Of a DNA stretch of 64,000 nucleotides, positions 9,015 through 18,070 are shown piece by piece. Location of the stretch: assembly GCF_019042215.1 (NCBI RefSeq), contig NZ_JAHQCS010000094.1, forward strand, positions 1 through 64,000, written 5' to 3'. The DNA is from Evansella tamaricis (lineage in GTDB: Bacteria; Bacillota; Bacilli; Bacillales; Salisediminibacteriaceae). The position numbers were made by a program, and so were the translations under genes. Each line of letters begins with the position of its first letter. Position 1 is the first letter of the stretch. The notes beneath the pieces are model-generated. The model was not told the DNA's origin. It did no database searches and saw nothing but the letters and a program-made list of their open reading frames with translations.

Positions 9015-10100
9015 TCATTCTTCCTGTTCCATATCCAGTAACGTTTGTAGTGTAACAAATGTATAGCCCTTTGCTCTTAATTCATCGATGATCCGCGGAA
9101 GTGCTTCTACGGTTCCGTCTAACATCCGGACATTTGATTGGAAATTATGCTGTAAAATGATACCGCCTGGAGAAACGTCACGATGTACAATCTCCAATAT
9201 CTCATCTGCTGAAAGACCGCTCCAATCGAGGGTATCTACAGACCAATGCATATTTTTCATTCCCAGGTCATTTAAGAGCCTCATATCAGACTTTGTAATA
9301 GCTCCAAAAGGTGGACGAAACAAATGTGGTCTCCTTCCAACGACACCTTCCATTTCATCTTGAGTCATTCTGATTTCTTCCTTGACCTTCCCAGACCACT
9401 CCTTCCTTAAATCTGGATGGTTCCATGTATGATTTCCAATGCCATGACCTTCTTTAACAATTTGTTTCATTACTTCTGGAAATAATTGAACCTGTCTGCC
9501 AACGACAAAGAAAGTTGCAGGTGCATTCTTTTGTTTTAATACATCTATTATTTGAGGAGTATAATAATCCTCTGGTCCATCATCAAACGTCAATGCCACA
9601 AGTTTTTCTTTTGTATTTGCTTTTCTTACGACATTAGATTTTATGTGGAAATTAGTGGTAATAAACGTCCTTCCAAGATTCGCATCATACTGCACATTCA
9701 TTCCTAACTTCTTCACCACATCGATTAAAGGAATAAACGGGACACCTTGAAATTCAATGGATGACGTTGCCAATGGTTTACGAATCCAATTTCCGGTTAA
9801 CCGGTCAAAGTCATCTGAGTAATTTTTTCCAATTGGGATTGCAAATTTCGTCTCCCCTCTGCTAAATACGATTGAATGAAATGCTTCATTTTTGTCAACA
9901 TAAGCACCAGTATTTTTCACGAAAATAGCTGGAACGAGTAAATGACCGTCTCTCATGATATACGGTGTTCGAAACGTCTGCCCATCAATAATAATAGGTG
10001 CTTCCATTAACATTGATTCATTGGCAGTCGCAGTGTTGGAAAGAATCATTACTAGGAAAAATAGAGAACATATCGTAGTAAAGGCTGGTTTTTTATTCAT
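9015..10100 (-). CDS. Secreted polysaccharide deacetylase with CuAO-like N-terminal domain
   Basis: It probably removes acetyl groups from cell wall or extracellular glycans. The 361-residue product starts with a signal peptide (MNKKPAFTTICSLFFLVMIL, cleavage near TATANES). Residues about 35-145 (APIIIDGQTFRTPYI to GRTFITTNF) form a copper amine oxidase N-terminal-like domain, often a wall-associated module. From about 165 a NodB domain follows with ALTFDDGPEDYYTPQ (catalytic Asp and metal Asp), GNHTWNHPD (metal histidines), and FRPPFGA. The ATG at 10100 gives a clean signal peptide; TAGGAGG lies 13 bases upstream, slightly far. The gene is alone and converges with nothing regulatory I can see. 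Confidence 0.9.
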   Translation of the reverse strand: MNKKPAFTTICSLFFLVMILSNTATANESMLMEAPIIIDGQTFRTPYIMRDGHLLVPAIFVKNTGAYVDKNEAFHSIVFSRGETKFAIPIGKNYSDDFDRLTGNWIRKPLATSSIEFQGVPFIPLIDVVKKLGMNVQYDANLGRTFITTNFHIKSNVVRKANTKEKLVALTFDDGPEDYYTPQIIDVLKQKNAPATFFVVGRQVQLFPEVMKQIVKEGHGIGNHTWNHPDLRKEWSGKVKEEIRMTQDEMEGVVGRRPHLFRPPFGAITKSDMRLLNDLGMKNMHWSVDTLDWSGLSADEILEIVHRDVSPGGIILQHNFQSNVRMLDGTVEALPRIIDELRAKGYTFVTLQTLLDMEQEE

Positions 10101-10296
10101 GAAAAATGTTGAACCTCCTAAAAATTTATACTTGGTTAGTTTCTCCAAAGACAACTAATTTATGATTATATAAGTCTTAGTTACATCTTAAACAAACGGT
10201 GTTTATTCACTTCGGAAAACTTTTTATCCAGTCTGGGGAAAGGGATGGTATGATAAAAATATGTTTGGAGGTAAAGAAAGGAGTTTTTAAATACAC

Positions 10297-11547
10297 ATGA
10301 TCGTTAGCAGGTTAAAATCGTATCAGTTTTTATTCACACTTATTTTTTCCATGATAGTCCTTCTTGGAGCATGTGGGGATATGGAGAGTAATGATCCATC
10401 CTTTAGGGAAGCTGATTCAATCGATACCGAATCAGAGGTACAAGAAGAGGAAAAATCAGACGAATCTGATGATACTCAAAAAAAGGGACAGGATGATTCA
10501 TCAGATCTCGACAGTACAGCAGTTTCGGGAGAAATGGAAGTTCATTTTATTGACATTGGTCAAGGGGATGCGACGTTATTAAAAGGTCCTGATTTCACCA
10601 TTTTAATTGATGCAGGTCGTCATGACCGAAATGATGTAGTACCCTACTTGCAAAACGAAGGTGTCACTTCTTTAGATTTGGTCATCGGTACACACCCCCA
10701 CGCGGATCACATCGGGCAAATGGATAAAGTCCTTGAACAACTGGATGTGAAAGAAGTGTGGATGTCAGGAGATGAACACACTAGTCGAACGTTTGAACGG
10801 GTGCTTGACGCCATACTCGACAGTGATGCTGATTATCATGAACCTAGGGCAGGGGAACGATACAACTTCGGATCTCTTATAGTGGAAGTGGTAAATCCTG
10901 ATCGCTTAACAGGAGACTTTCATGAAGGAAGTATCTCTGTAAGGGTTGTCTATGGAGAGATAAAACTTCTATTTACTGGTGATGCGGAACACCAGACAGA
11001 ACGTGCGATGATCAATAGGGGACATAATCTAGAGGCACATATATTTCAATTGGGGCATCATGGTTCTAGTACATCGAACACGGAAAGTTTTCTAAATGCC
11101 GTTAAACCTGAAATAACGATCTATAGTGCAGGTTTAAATAACAGTTATGGTCATCCCCACAATGAAGTGGTGAATCGTATAAACAAAATGGGAATCCCTT
11201 TATATGGTACTGATATTCATGGTACGATTATCGTTCATACTGACGGCAAATCATACAGGGTTTATACACAGATGGATGGAGATATTACCGTTTCACCTGA
11301 CGAATCTGATAATGGAACTGGAGAACAGAAACAAGGGGACGGAACAGCGTCTTCAGAATACTGTATCGATATAAACACTGCTCCTAAAGAGGAAATAATT
11401 CAAATTACCCATATCGGCGATGCACGCGCGGAAGAACTAATTAATCTGCGTCCTTTTCAATCCATTGATGGGTTAACACGGATTAATGGAATCGGTTCAG
11501 GAAGATTGAGTGATATTATAGAAGAAGGATTGGCTTGTGTGAAGTAA
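10297..11547 (+). CDS. Lipoprotein metallo-hydrolase, ComEC/Rec2-like, with HhH tail
   Basis: A secreted, lipid-anchored beta-lactamase-fold hydrolase related to the soluble domain of the DNA uptake protein ComEC. The signal ends in a lipobox, VLLGAC (cysteine at about 27). An acidic linker of Ser, Asp and Glu follows. The domain runs from MEVHFIDIGQGDATLL (about 80) through THPHADHIGQ and FTGDAEHQTE to LGHHGSSTSNT and HPHNEVVNR. A C-terminal helix-hairpin-helix segment (about 350-416) starts at CIDINTAPKEEI, as in ComEA. This suggests nucleic acid as substrate, perhaps extracellular DNA, but that is inference. A DUF3006 gene follows 18 bases later, a common partner. Confidence 0.88.
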   Translation: MIVSRLKSYQFLFTLIFSMIVLLGACGDMESNDPSFREADSIDTESEVQEEEKSDESDDTQKKGQDDSSDLDSTAVSGEMEVHFIDIGQGDATLLKGPDFTILIDAGRHDRNDVVPYLQNEGVTSLDLVIGTHPHADHIGQMDKVLEQLDVKEVWMSGDEHTSRTFERVLDAILDSDADYHEPRAGERYNFGSLIVEVVNPDRLTGDFHEGSISVRVVYGEIKLLFTGDAEHQTERAMINRGHNLEAHIFQLGHHGSSTSNTESFLNAVKPEITIYSAGLNNSYGHPHNEVVNRINKMGIPLYGTDIHGTIIVHTDGKSYRVYTQMDGDITVSPDESDNGTGEQKQGDGTASSEYCIDINTAPKEEIIQITHIGDARAEELINLRPFQSIDGLTRINGIGSGRLSDIIEEGLACVK

Positions 11548-11565
11548 GAGTAGGAGGGAATCGTT

Positions 11566-11826
11566 ATGGAAGAAAAAGCGGTCATTGACCGGATCGTAGA
11601 AGACAAGGCTGTCCTACTGGTGGGAGATGAGGAAAAAGAATTGATCATCCAAAAATCTCATTTGCCAGAAGAAGCGATGGCAGGGACTTGGATAAAAGTA
11701 ACGATGTCTGATAATGGTGAGTTTCAATCCGCAGTAATTGATCACATGGAAACGAATGAAACAAAAGAACGGATACGGGGTAAAATGGAACTCCTCCGCA
11801 AACGTTCGAAACGTAGAAGCCCTTAA
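11566..11826 (+). CDS. DUF3006 domain protein
   Basis: An 86-residue soluble protein that starts MEEKAVIDRIVEDKAVLLVGD, the typical opening of DUF3006. Such proteins often stand next to ComEC-like beta-lactamase-fold hydrolases, as here, but their role is unknown. The likely fold is a small beta-rich domain; the C-terminus is very basic (LRKRSKRRSP) and could bind nucleic acid. TAGGAGGG precedes the ATG. It is co-transcribed with the hydrolase and its stop codon lies in the left arm of a terminator. Confidence 0.82.
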   Translation: MEEKAVIDRIVEDKAVLLVGDEEKELIIQKSHLPEEAMAGTWIKVTMSDNGEFQSAVIDHMETNETKERIRGKMELLRKRSKRRSP

Positions 11827-11847
11827 TCATTTTAGATTAGGGGTTTT
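11820..11847 (+). terminator. Terminator of the ComEC-like operon
   Basis: CCCTTAATC pairs with GATTAGGGG (one G-U pair) around a six-base loop, followed by TTTT. It overlaps the DUF3006 stop codon. Confidence 0.65.
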
Positions 11848-11983
11848 GCTGTGGAATGGGAGAGAAGGCTATCTCTTATGGGTTGCACTAAATTAAAAAA
11901 AGAGATGAGATTATCTTTTTTATGTAGCACCTCACTTAATTGTGAGACGCTGGAAAACATTGCAGGTTGAATTCATATTTGAC

Positions 11984-12379
11984 TTATCTCCACGACATTG
12001 GTGGCTGTTGAGGTCTAGGTCTTGGCCCCGGAGATTGTGGCCATGGTTGATTTTGTTGATATTGTTGTGCCCCTCCATAAGGATAACCAACATTATGCTG
12101 CTGCCATTGTTGTGCTGGGTATTGCTGTCCCCACTGCTGTTGCGGTTGGTACTGTTGTGGTCTTGGCGTTTGCCCCCATTGCTGATGCTGCCAGGGTTGA
12201 GGTGCCTGTTGTTGCCACGATTGAGGTGCTTGTTGGCCTTGTTGATTGGAACCAAACCCTAATAACTGTTGCAATGGACTTTGCCCTCCTTGACCGGATT
12301 GTCCTCCCCCTAAAAATTGTTGTAATGGATTTTGGCCAAGAAAGTAACCTAAAGCCAATTGCCCTAAAGGTCCGAACAT
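11984..12379 (-). CDS. Gln/Pro-rich low-complexity protein
   Basis: The 131-residue product starts MFGPLGQLALGYFLGQNPLQ, then becomes very rich in Gln, Pro, Gly and Trp (repeats of QQW, PQQ, WGQ). Two short copies of a PLQQ(F/L)LG motif lie near residues 18 and 35. The start at 12379 is supported by AAGGAGTTGAAAAT just before the ATG. Bacilli have several such proteins, for example coat- or YppG-like ones, but I cannot assign this one. Low complexity makes the opposite strand look open as well (Leu/Trp-rich), yet only this strand has a good ribosome site and a sensible product. Confidence 0.65.
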   Translation of the reverse strand: MFGPLGQLALGYFLGQNPLQQFLGGGQSGQGGQSPLQQLLGFGSNQQGQQAPQSWQQQAPQPWQHQQWGQTPRPQQYQPQQQWGQQYPAQQWQQHNVGYPYGGAQQYQQNQPWPQSPGPRPRPQQPPMSWR

Positions 12380-12628
12380 ATTTTCAACTCCTTCATCTGC
12401 AGTTATGGTAGAAAAGTTCATTACACTAGTTTATGAAACAGGTTCATATTACGTATAAACGGTTATCATGATATATTGGCCTAATCCAATTTATTCTTGC
12501 ATTTCAAGTGCGAGAGAGGAGTGGTATCCGTGTTAAACAGAATTAGTTTACATAATAATATTATGTAAGCCTAACTTACCTGAGTACCCCCTATACGTTG
12601 ATGTTGCATTAAGGTGGTATAGGCGACC

Positions 12629-13264
12629 TTAAAAATAATTATCAAAAACATAATAAGCACCGAGAACTGATTGGCCAAAGAACACCATGCCCCAAATAAA
12701 TGCCGGAATCGAGGTTAACTTTGCGAGCTCGGTGGCATCCCCTGCCTGTTTAGATTTCATCACACTCAATATAAACACTGTAAATGCCGTTGTGATGGAT
12801 TGTATCAATAAGATACTTGCAATCAACATGATAAACATTTCTCGTATTTGATTTAACCCTTGTAGCTCGAGAACAAACGCAAATAGTAAGAACAACAAAA
12901 GCCAGAAGATGCCGTATGGATTACGGACCCAAAGGAGGAGGTTTACTAAAGCAAACGACACCAACAGATAGAACAACATCATACTGTTTTCCAAGTATAT
13001 AAAATGAAATGATGCTATAGCCATTAATGTAGAAAATGTATACCCCGAATAAAAAATAATTAGTCCGCTGAACCAGGATCTATATCCAGTAATCGCTACC
13101 CCTTCCAGATTAGAAAAGAGGGAAACAGAATATACCTTTCCACTAGTAAGAAGTGTTACGATTGCGTGACCTGTTTCATGAACTAATGTGTTGAAAGTTC
13201 CGAAAACAGTTCTCAATAATGGTGTAAATGTCACAACTACTGCCAGCATTAAATAAATTAACAT
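12629..13264 (-). CDS. M50B-type membrane zinc metalloprotease
   Basis: A 211-residue integral membrane protein with the zinc motif HETGH (HExxH form) near residue 29, inside the first helices, as in the M50B-like peptidase family. About six hydrophobic segments follow. Members resemble site-2 proteases, but their substrates are mostly unknown. GGAGGT lies six bases before the ATG. No sigma or anti-sigma gene is adjacent. It may be active, since the HExxH is intact; I did not identify the third metal ligand with confidence. Confidence 0.78.
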   Translation of the reverse strand: MLIYLMLAVVVTFTPLLRTVFGTFNTLVHETGHAIVTLLTSGKVYSVSLFSNLEGVAITGYRSWFSGLIIFYSGYTFSTLMAIASFHFIYLENSMMLFYLLVSFALVNLLLWVRNPYGIFWLLLFLLFAFVLELQGLNQIREMFIMLIASILLIQSITTAFTVFILSVMKSKQAGDATELAKLTSIPAFIWGMVFFGQSVLGAYYVFDNYF

Positions 13265-13345
13265 CGATCCACCTCCAATGCACCTGAAAGAACTTCTTAA
13301 TTTACCAGTTATTATAGGATAAACCTGATCGAGAAAAAATAAAAC

Positions 13346-13489
13346 ATGGGAAAACCACTAAAGAAGTTTTATCACAAAAAACTAATTAAAATTAAACATT
13401 CTCCCAACATCTTTCAACCATCACATGAAATAACTGGAATCACCATTTATCTGAATGGAACTGTCCACTATTGCACATCATATTATTGA
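13346..13489 (+). CDS. Possible 47-residue small protein
   Basis: An open frame begins MGKPLKKFYHKKLIKIKHS and ends HYCTSYY. It is basic at the N-terminus with a short hydrophobic stretch in the middle (GITIYLNGTV). No clear ribosome site precedes the ATG, so it may be chance. It lies between convergent or unrelated genes and upstream of the orphan terminator at 13685. Confidence 0.15.
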   Translation: MGKPLKKFYHKKLIKIKHSPNIFQPSHEITGITIYLNGTVHYCTSYY

Positions 13490-13711
13490 AGAGGAATGAA
13501 AGTTCTTCTTCAGAGAGTGATACGGAAAAAGGGATTCGTCGTGAAAAAGACCTTGAGGGGTGGTTAGCTTGAACAAGTAGCAGGCACCAAACGCTTCTAG
13601 GGATTAGGAATCGTACGAAAAAGGAGATGTTTACGGCAGATAAACATCGATTTGACCCCAGAGTATCCAGTATCAGCTCATAGGAAGGTGGCCTATTCGG
13701 CCACCTTTTTT
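13490..13711 (+). ncRNA. Candidate orphan structured transcript
   Basis: A strong plus-strand terminator at 13685-13711 has no plus-strand gene before it. The 200 bases upstream show pairing: GATGTTT with AAACATC (about 13628-13652) and GGGGT (near 13558) with ACCCC (near 13659). I do not recognise it as a known riboswitch, T-box, 6S, tmRNA, SRP or RNase P RNA. It could be a small RNA, a relic of a lost gene's leader, or chance. Confidence 0.3.
13685..13711 (+). terminator. Orphan strong terminator
   Basis: AAGGTGGCC (13685-13693) pairs perfectly with GGCCACCTT (13699-13707), then TTTTTT. On the minus strand no U-tract follows, so it terminates plus-strand transcription, although both flanking genes are on the minus strand. 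Confidence 0.85.
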
Positions 13712-13731
13712 AGATGAAAATTTATGAGTTT

Positions 13732-13939
13732 TGGTTTCTTCGGCTAGGCGCTTCCGCTTTTCATTGTCTAGCTCCAGCGCCTACTCGCATGGGAACTGAA
13801 AAAGTGGTGTTTTTCCACTTTTACAGTCCCTAAGCAATGAGCGTAGCCGTCGCAATCTTTAAAAAGCTTGATAGGAGTGGTTTTCTCCTATCAGGCGAGC
13901 GACGAGCTCAGCCATTGCCATACAAATAAAAGGAACTGA
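13732..13939. repeat. Structured intergenic repeat, copy B
   Basis: This is the reverse complement of positions 1-200, with few differences. The same stems are present: GATAGGAG with CTCCTATC (13870-13892), and GGGAACTG with CAGTCCC enclosing the AAAGTGG/CCACTTT pair (13791-13830). The shared length of about 200 bases and the opposite orientation to copy A are seen directly in the sequence. Confidence 0.8.
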
Positions 13940-14002
13940 AAAAGTGGTTTTAAACTTTTTCAGTTGCTTCATATTCACTACGGGGCACTACCGCTTTTCT
14001 TA

Positions 14003-15391
14003 CTAAACCATTCCCCTTGGATCAATTGCCTTTTTCGTTTCCTCTGTTAAGAGCCCACGTTCTTCCAAAACAGTACGGATCGTTTTATTTTCTTCATCCG
14101 CCTGTTTCCCAATTTGAGAGGCGAGGTCATATCCAAATATAGGACTAACGCCTGTAACAACGGAAAGACTGGCATTCATCCAGATCTGACAGTTTTCTTT
14201 ATTCGCTTTAATTCCATTAATGCATTTTTTTTCAAGAGTGGTAATTGCATTGGTCATAATTTCAATGGATTGCAATAAGGTATACGCAATCAAAGGCATC
14301 ATCACATTGATCTCCAATTGGCCAGCGATTCCAGCAGTGGTAATTGCTGTTTCATACCCTATAATCTGACAGCAAACCATATGTGTCATTTCTAAAATAG
14401 CTGGATTAACTTTTCCTGGCATAATCGTGGAACCAGGTTGTACACCGGGAAGAGTAATTTCATATAACCCAGTTCTAGGACCAGAACTGAGTAACCTAAG
14501 GTCGCTTGTTATTTTAATTAAGTGGATTGCTAATTCCTTTAAAGCCATCATGGTACGGATCGGGGCGTTTCTGTTCTGCATAAAGCTGAAAAGATTTTCT
14601 GGTTCTCTGAATGGGAGACTTGTCCGTCGCTTAATATCTGAAATAACGTTTGGAATGTAGTCAGGATTTAAGTTAACACTTGTTCCTATCGCATTGCCGC
14701 CTAAACCCAGTTCATATAATGCGTCAGTAGTATGATGGATACTCTCATATGACTCCTTTATTGTAGCTGCAAATCCTGAAAATTCCTGACCTAATCTCAT
14801 TGGAACTGCATCATGTAAATGTGTCCGGCCAGTTTTTAGGACATCTTTAAACTCCTCTGATTTATTCTCCATTGCAGTTTGCAAATCTTTTAACGATGGG
14901 AGGAGGTGATGTACTAGATATTCAACTGCTGCTATATTTAATGCCGATGGGAAAGTATCATTTGTAGATTGAGACATATTAACATGGTCATGGGGATGTA
15001 CTCGTTTTTTTTTCTCATCAAAGGGAATATCTAATAGAATTGATGCGCGATTACCAATGATCTCATTGGCATTCATATTTTGTGATGTGCCTGCACCTGC
15101 CTGATAAATATCAACTAAAAATTGATGATCCCATTTTCCATCGATTACTTCTTCCGATGCTTGAATGATAGCTTCACCAATTTTTTTGTCAAGTGATCCA
15201 GTATCCATATTAGCTTTTGCTGCTGCTGCTTTAATAATTCCTTGAGCTCGAATAAAGGATCTTGGTAACCGTACACCACTGATTGGAAAGTTATCGATTG
15301 CCCGCTGTGTTTGCGACCCATAGTGAGCATCGGAGGGCACTTGCACTTCTCCTAACGTGTCTTTTTCCTTTCGGTAGTCTTCTGAAAACAA
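14003..15391 (-). CDS. Aspartase/fumarase superfamily lyase, aspartase-like
   Basis: A cytoplasmic lyase that either deaminates aspartate to fumarate or hydrates fumarate. It carries GAGTSQNMNANEIIGNRA, SQSTNDTFPSALN, GRTHLHDAVPMRLGQEF, and the signature loop GSTIMPGKVNPA. The GAGTSxNMNANE and VQPGS forms are more like aspartase than class II fumarase (GSGTQSNMN). The C-terminus DPRGMV resembles fumarase-C tails. I chose a TTG at 15391 with GAGGAG nine bases before it, giving 462 residues; a longer form adds a poorly fitting tail at the start. Substrate assignment needs care. The gene is alone. Confidence 0.85.
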   Translation of the reverse strand: MFSEDYRKEKDTLGEVQVPSDAHYGSQTQRAIDNFPISGVRLPRSFIRAQGIIKAAAAKANMDTGSLDKKIGEAIIQASEEVIDGKWDHQFLVDIYQAGAGTSQNMNANEIIGNRASILLDIPFDEKKKRVHPHDHVNMSQSTNDTFPSALNIAAVEYLVHHLLPSLKDLQTAMENKSEEFKDVLKTGRTHLHDAVPMRLGQEFSGFAATIKESYESIHHTTDALYELGLGGNAIGTSVNLNPDYIPNVISDIKRRTSLPFREPENLFSFMQNRNAPIRTMMALKELAIHLIKITSDLRLLSSGPRTGLYEITLPGVQPGSTIMPGKVNPAILEMTHMVCCQIIGYETAITTAGIAGQLEINVMMPLIAYTLLQSIEIMTNAITTLEKKCINGIKANKENCQIWMNASLSVVTGVSPIFGYDLASQIGKQADEENKTIRTVLEERGLLTEETKKAIDPRGMV

Positions 15392-15589
15392 AATATCTCG
15401 CTCCTCATAGATTAATAAAAAACATAATTTATTGTTTCCAATGTTATTTGGTATCATCCAACCCCGATCCCACTTCTTTTAAATGTTTTCACAACATTCT
15501 ACATGTGAACTCTCAAAGTTTTCTCCCTCTACTATCCATGTTACTATGTTTAAAGATGGGAACTGCGTTTAGGAGATGAGGAGAAATAG

Positions 15590-16765
15590 ATGGAAGATAA
15601 TAAACAATTGAAGAAATACCTCTGGCTTGATATATGGGATATAGAAGAACAGCAGGAATGGTTTGCCCACATGGCACAGCAAGGCTGGATGTTAATAGAT
15701 ATCCAAAAATGGTATGGGATTTTTGAAAAGTGTGAACCACAACAGGCGGAGTTTCGGTGCCTTATTTTATCCAAAGACGGGGATTCGGAAAGTGTCCAAC
15801 TGGATTTTTACGAAAAACTGGGCTGGGAACATGTTGCAGATAGGGGTGTTCTCCAAGTATTTCGGAAGAAAGATGAAGTGATATCATCAACACTACAAAC
15901 GGACCATTTAGAAAGTCAGTCGAATACTCTCAACCTCCTGAAAAAAAATATGATGTGGCGAAGTATTATGACAGTAATACTAACAATACTCATGATAGGA
16001 ATACTCGCGTGGAAATTACAAATATATCCAATTTCTAATTACCTAGACGATGGCTATTTGGAAGTACTCATTTACCTTATTATATATATTGGGATTTCAT
16101 CTGTCATGTTAAGGGCGATGTTTCACATATCCAAACTTAGGAAAAAAATAGAAAAGGGACAGTTGCTCCAACGGAAAGTATATCAGGGGAAGATGCTTCA
16201 AAATAAAGTGTTTGCAGGGATTATTATTTTTCTTGCAGGAGCGTGGTTATTGTATGTATTGGTGAACCTGGCTATTACCATTACCATGGACAATTATCCT
16301 GAAATTCCTGAAGGGAAACTCCCTATTATTAGTATGTCAGACATCCTTGAGCAAACGGATTATGATTATGAACATACCGGGAATGGAGATCCTTTAAATT
16401 ATTTCAGAAAAGAAAGGAGCCTTCTTGTTCCAAAACAATATGAACTTATGGAAAATGTTGTCGTTCCAGATTTGAATTGGAACGATAATAGCGGTACATA
16501 TAGTCCTACAATTTTATCCTTTGGATATGAGGTTCGTTGGGAATGGCTGGCCAAGAAATTTTTAGATGATCTTATGGAAACCTATTCATGGGCGATGGAT
16601 CAATATGAAGAAAGTGAACACAAAAATTTTGATAAATTGTGGATAAGTGAGACCGAATTTAGGACAGTCATCATTATTCGCCAGGGTACAAGTGTATATC
16701 ATGTCATCTACTATGGAGATGAACCTGTTGAATGGATTCTATTAGGGGTTAGTAGGCTGGAATAG
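15590..16765 (+). CDS. DUF2812 membrane protein
   Basis: The 391-residue protein begins with a DUF2812 domain (about 8-95), with LKKYLWLDIWDIEEQQEWF and a GWMLIDI motif. Helices follow near 120-140 (MTVILTILMIGILAW), 150-175 and 205-235. The rest is a large polar region with tryptophans, possibly outside. DUF2812 proteins are usually next to a PadR repressor and are thought to be membrane sensors, but none is adjacent here. AGGAGATGAGGAG precedes the ATG. The function is unknown. Confidence 0.75.
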   Translation: MEDNKQLKKYLWLDIWDIEEQQEWFAHMAQQGWMLIDIQKWYGIFEKCEPQQAEFRCLILSKDGDSESVQLDFYEKLGWEHVADRGVLQVFRKKDEVISSTLQTDHLESQSNTLNLLKKNMMWRSIMTVILTILMIGILAWKLQIYPISNYLDDGYLEVLIYLIIYIGISSVMLRAMFHISKLRKKIEKGQLLQRKVYQGKMLQNKVFAGIIIFLAGAWLLYVLVNLAITITMDNYPEIPEGKLPIISMSDILEQTDYDYEHTGNGDPLNYFRKERSLLVPKQYELMENVVVPDLNWNDNSGTYSPTILSFGYEVRWEWLAKKFLDDLMETYSWAMDQYEESEHKNFDKLWISETEFRTVIIIRQGTSVYHVIYYGDEPVEWILLGVSRLE

Positions 16766-16892
16766 ACATAGTCCAACAAAAAAAGAAGTGTCACTGAAAA
16801 ATCTAATTACTAAAAATACTTCGTATAGTCCTTTCAATTTTGTTCATTGTATTAATAATAACGTGTTTTCTTAACATAAAGGGGTAATAAAA

Positions 16893-17873
16893 ATGACCAA
16901 CAACGATTACAGAGTCCTTCTATATTATAAATATGTTCCGATAAAAAATGGGGAAGAGTTTGCCAAAGATCATTTGGATTTATGTAATGATCTAGGGTTA
17001 AAGGGGCGTATTTTAATTGCAAATGAAGGCATTAATGGCACAGTTTCTGGGAAAGTGGAGCAAACGGAAAAGTATAAAGAAGCGTTGCGTAAAGATTCCC
17101 GCTTTCATGATATGGTATTTAAAGAGGACGATGCGAATCAGCACGCCTTTAAAAAGATGCATGTTAGGTATCGAAAGGAATTAGTGACACTAAGGTTGAA
17201 AGATGATATTAATCCATTGGAGAAAACTGGAAAATACCTCAATCCAAAAGAATTCTATGAACAGCTGCAGGATCCAGATACCATTGTGATTGATGCTAGG
17301 AATGATTATGAATATGACCTTGGTCATTTTCAAGGTGCAGTCCGACCGAATATAAACACATTTAAAGAATTACCGGAATGGATTCGGGAAAACAAAGATC
17401 AGTTTAAGGATAAAAAGATTTTAACCTACTGCACTGGTGGGGTCCGTTGTGAGAAGTTTTCAGGCTGGCTTATGGAGGAAGGGTTTGAAGATGTGGGCCA
17501 GTTGCATGGAGGGATCGTCACCTACGGAAAAGACCCGGAAGTGAAAGGAAAGCTTTGGAATGGACAGTGCTATGTGTTTGATGAACGGATCAGTGTACCA
17601 ATCAACCAAGAAGAGCATGTAGTAGTTGGAAAAGATTATTTTACTGGGGAACCATGTGAGCGGTACGTTAACTGTGCTAACCCAGAATGTAATAAAAAAA
17701 TTCTTACTTCTGAAGAAAATGAACACATTTATATGCGGGCATGTTCCCACGAATGCCGTGTCCATCCTAGAAACCGCTATATTGAAGAACACGGATTAAC
17801 AGAAGAGGAAGTGAAGGAGAGACTTGACGAGATTAATACTCAAAAAGGGAATCACCAAATCTCACAAGGATAA
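16893..17873 (+). CDS. trhO: tRNA uridine-34 hydroxylase (rhodanese family)
   Basis: TrhO adds oxygen to uridine 34 of tRNA in the first step of 5-methoxyuridine formation in Gram-positive bacteria. The 326-residue protein has an N-terminal acylphosphatase-like part with [16 protein letters not shown] (about 36-52) and a rhodanese domain (about 125-225) with [14 protein letters not shown] and the active cysteine in [13 protein letters not shown]-terminal cysteine cluster ([21 protein letters not shown]) is typical of this family. AAAGGGG precedes the ATG. It is a single gene ending at a terminator. Confidence 0.92.
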   Translation: MTNNDYRVLLYYKYVPIKNGEEFAKDHLDLCNDLGLKGRILIANEGINGTVSGKVEQTEKYKEALRKDSRFHDMVFKEDDANQHAFKKMHVRYRKELVTLRLKDDINPLEKTGKYLNPKEFYEQLQDPDTIVIDARNDYEYDLGHFQGAVRPNINTFKELPEWIRENKDQFKDKKILTYCTGGVRCEKFSGWLMEEGFEDVGQLHGGIVTYGKDPEVKGKLWNGQCYVFDERISVPINQEEHVVVGKDYFTGEPCERYVNCANPECNKKILTSEENEHIYMRACSHECRVHPRNRYIEEHGLTEEEVKERLDEINTQKGNHQISQG

Positions 17874-17898
17874 AAGGCATTTGTCTTTTATCTTTTCT
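17869..17898 (+). terminator. Terminator after trhO
   Basis: GATAAAAG (17869-17876) and CTTTTATC (17885-17892) pair around an eight-base loop, followed by TTTTCTT. It overlaps the stop codon of trhO. Confidence 0.75.
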
Positions 17899-18070
17899 TA
17901 TATGAAAATCATTTTCTGTCGCTAGATTCTGTTTTACTGCATTAATAAGTTTTTAACTTGCTATTAAAGAACTTAATTAATACACATGACAAATGAATTG
18001 AAAAAAAGTAAAATGGTAATTGCGTCAGAAAACTTCTACACTCGAAATAAATTGAAATGGGGAATAGTAC

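Noticed and set aside
11942-12262. Leu/Trp-rich open frame on the plus strand
   Set aside because: It is the complement of the Gln/Pro-rich gene at 11984-12379, which has the good ribosome site and a sensible start.
12530-12568. GTG-started 12-codon frame with strong ribosome site
   Set aside because: The frame is too short to support and no similar peptide is known to me.
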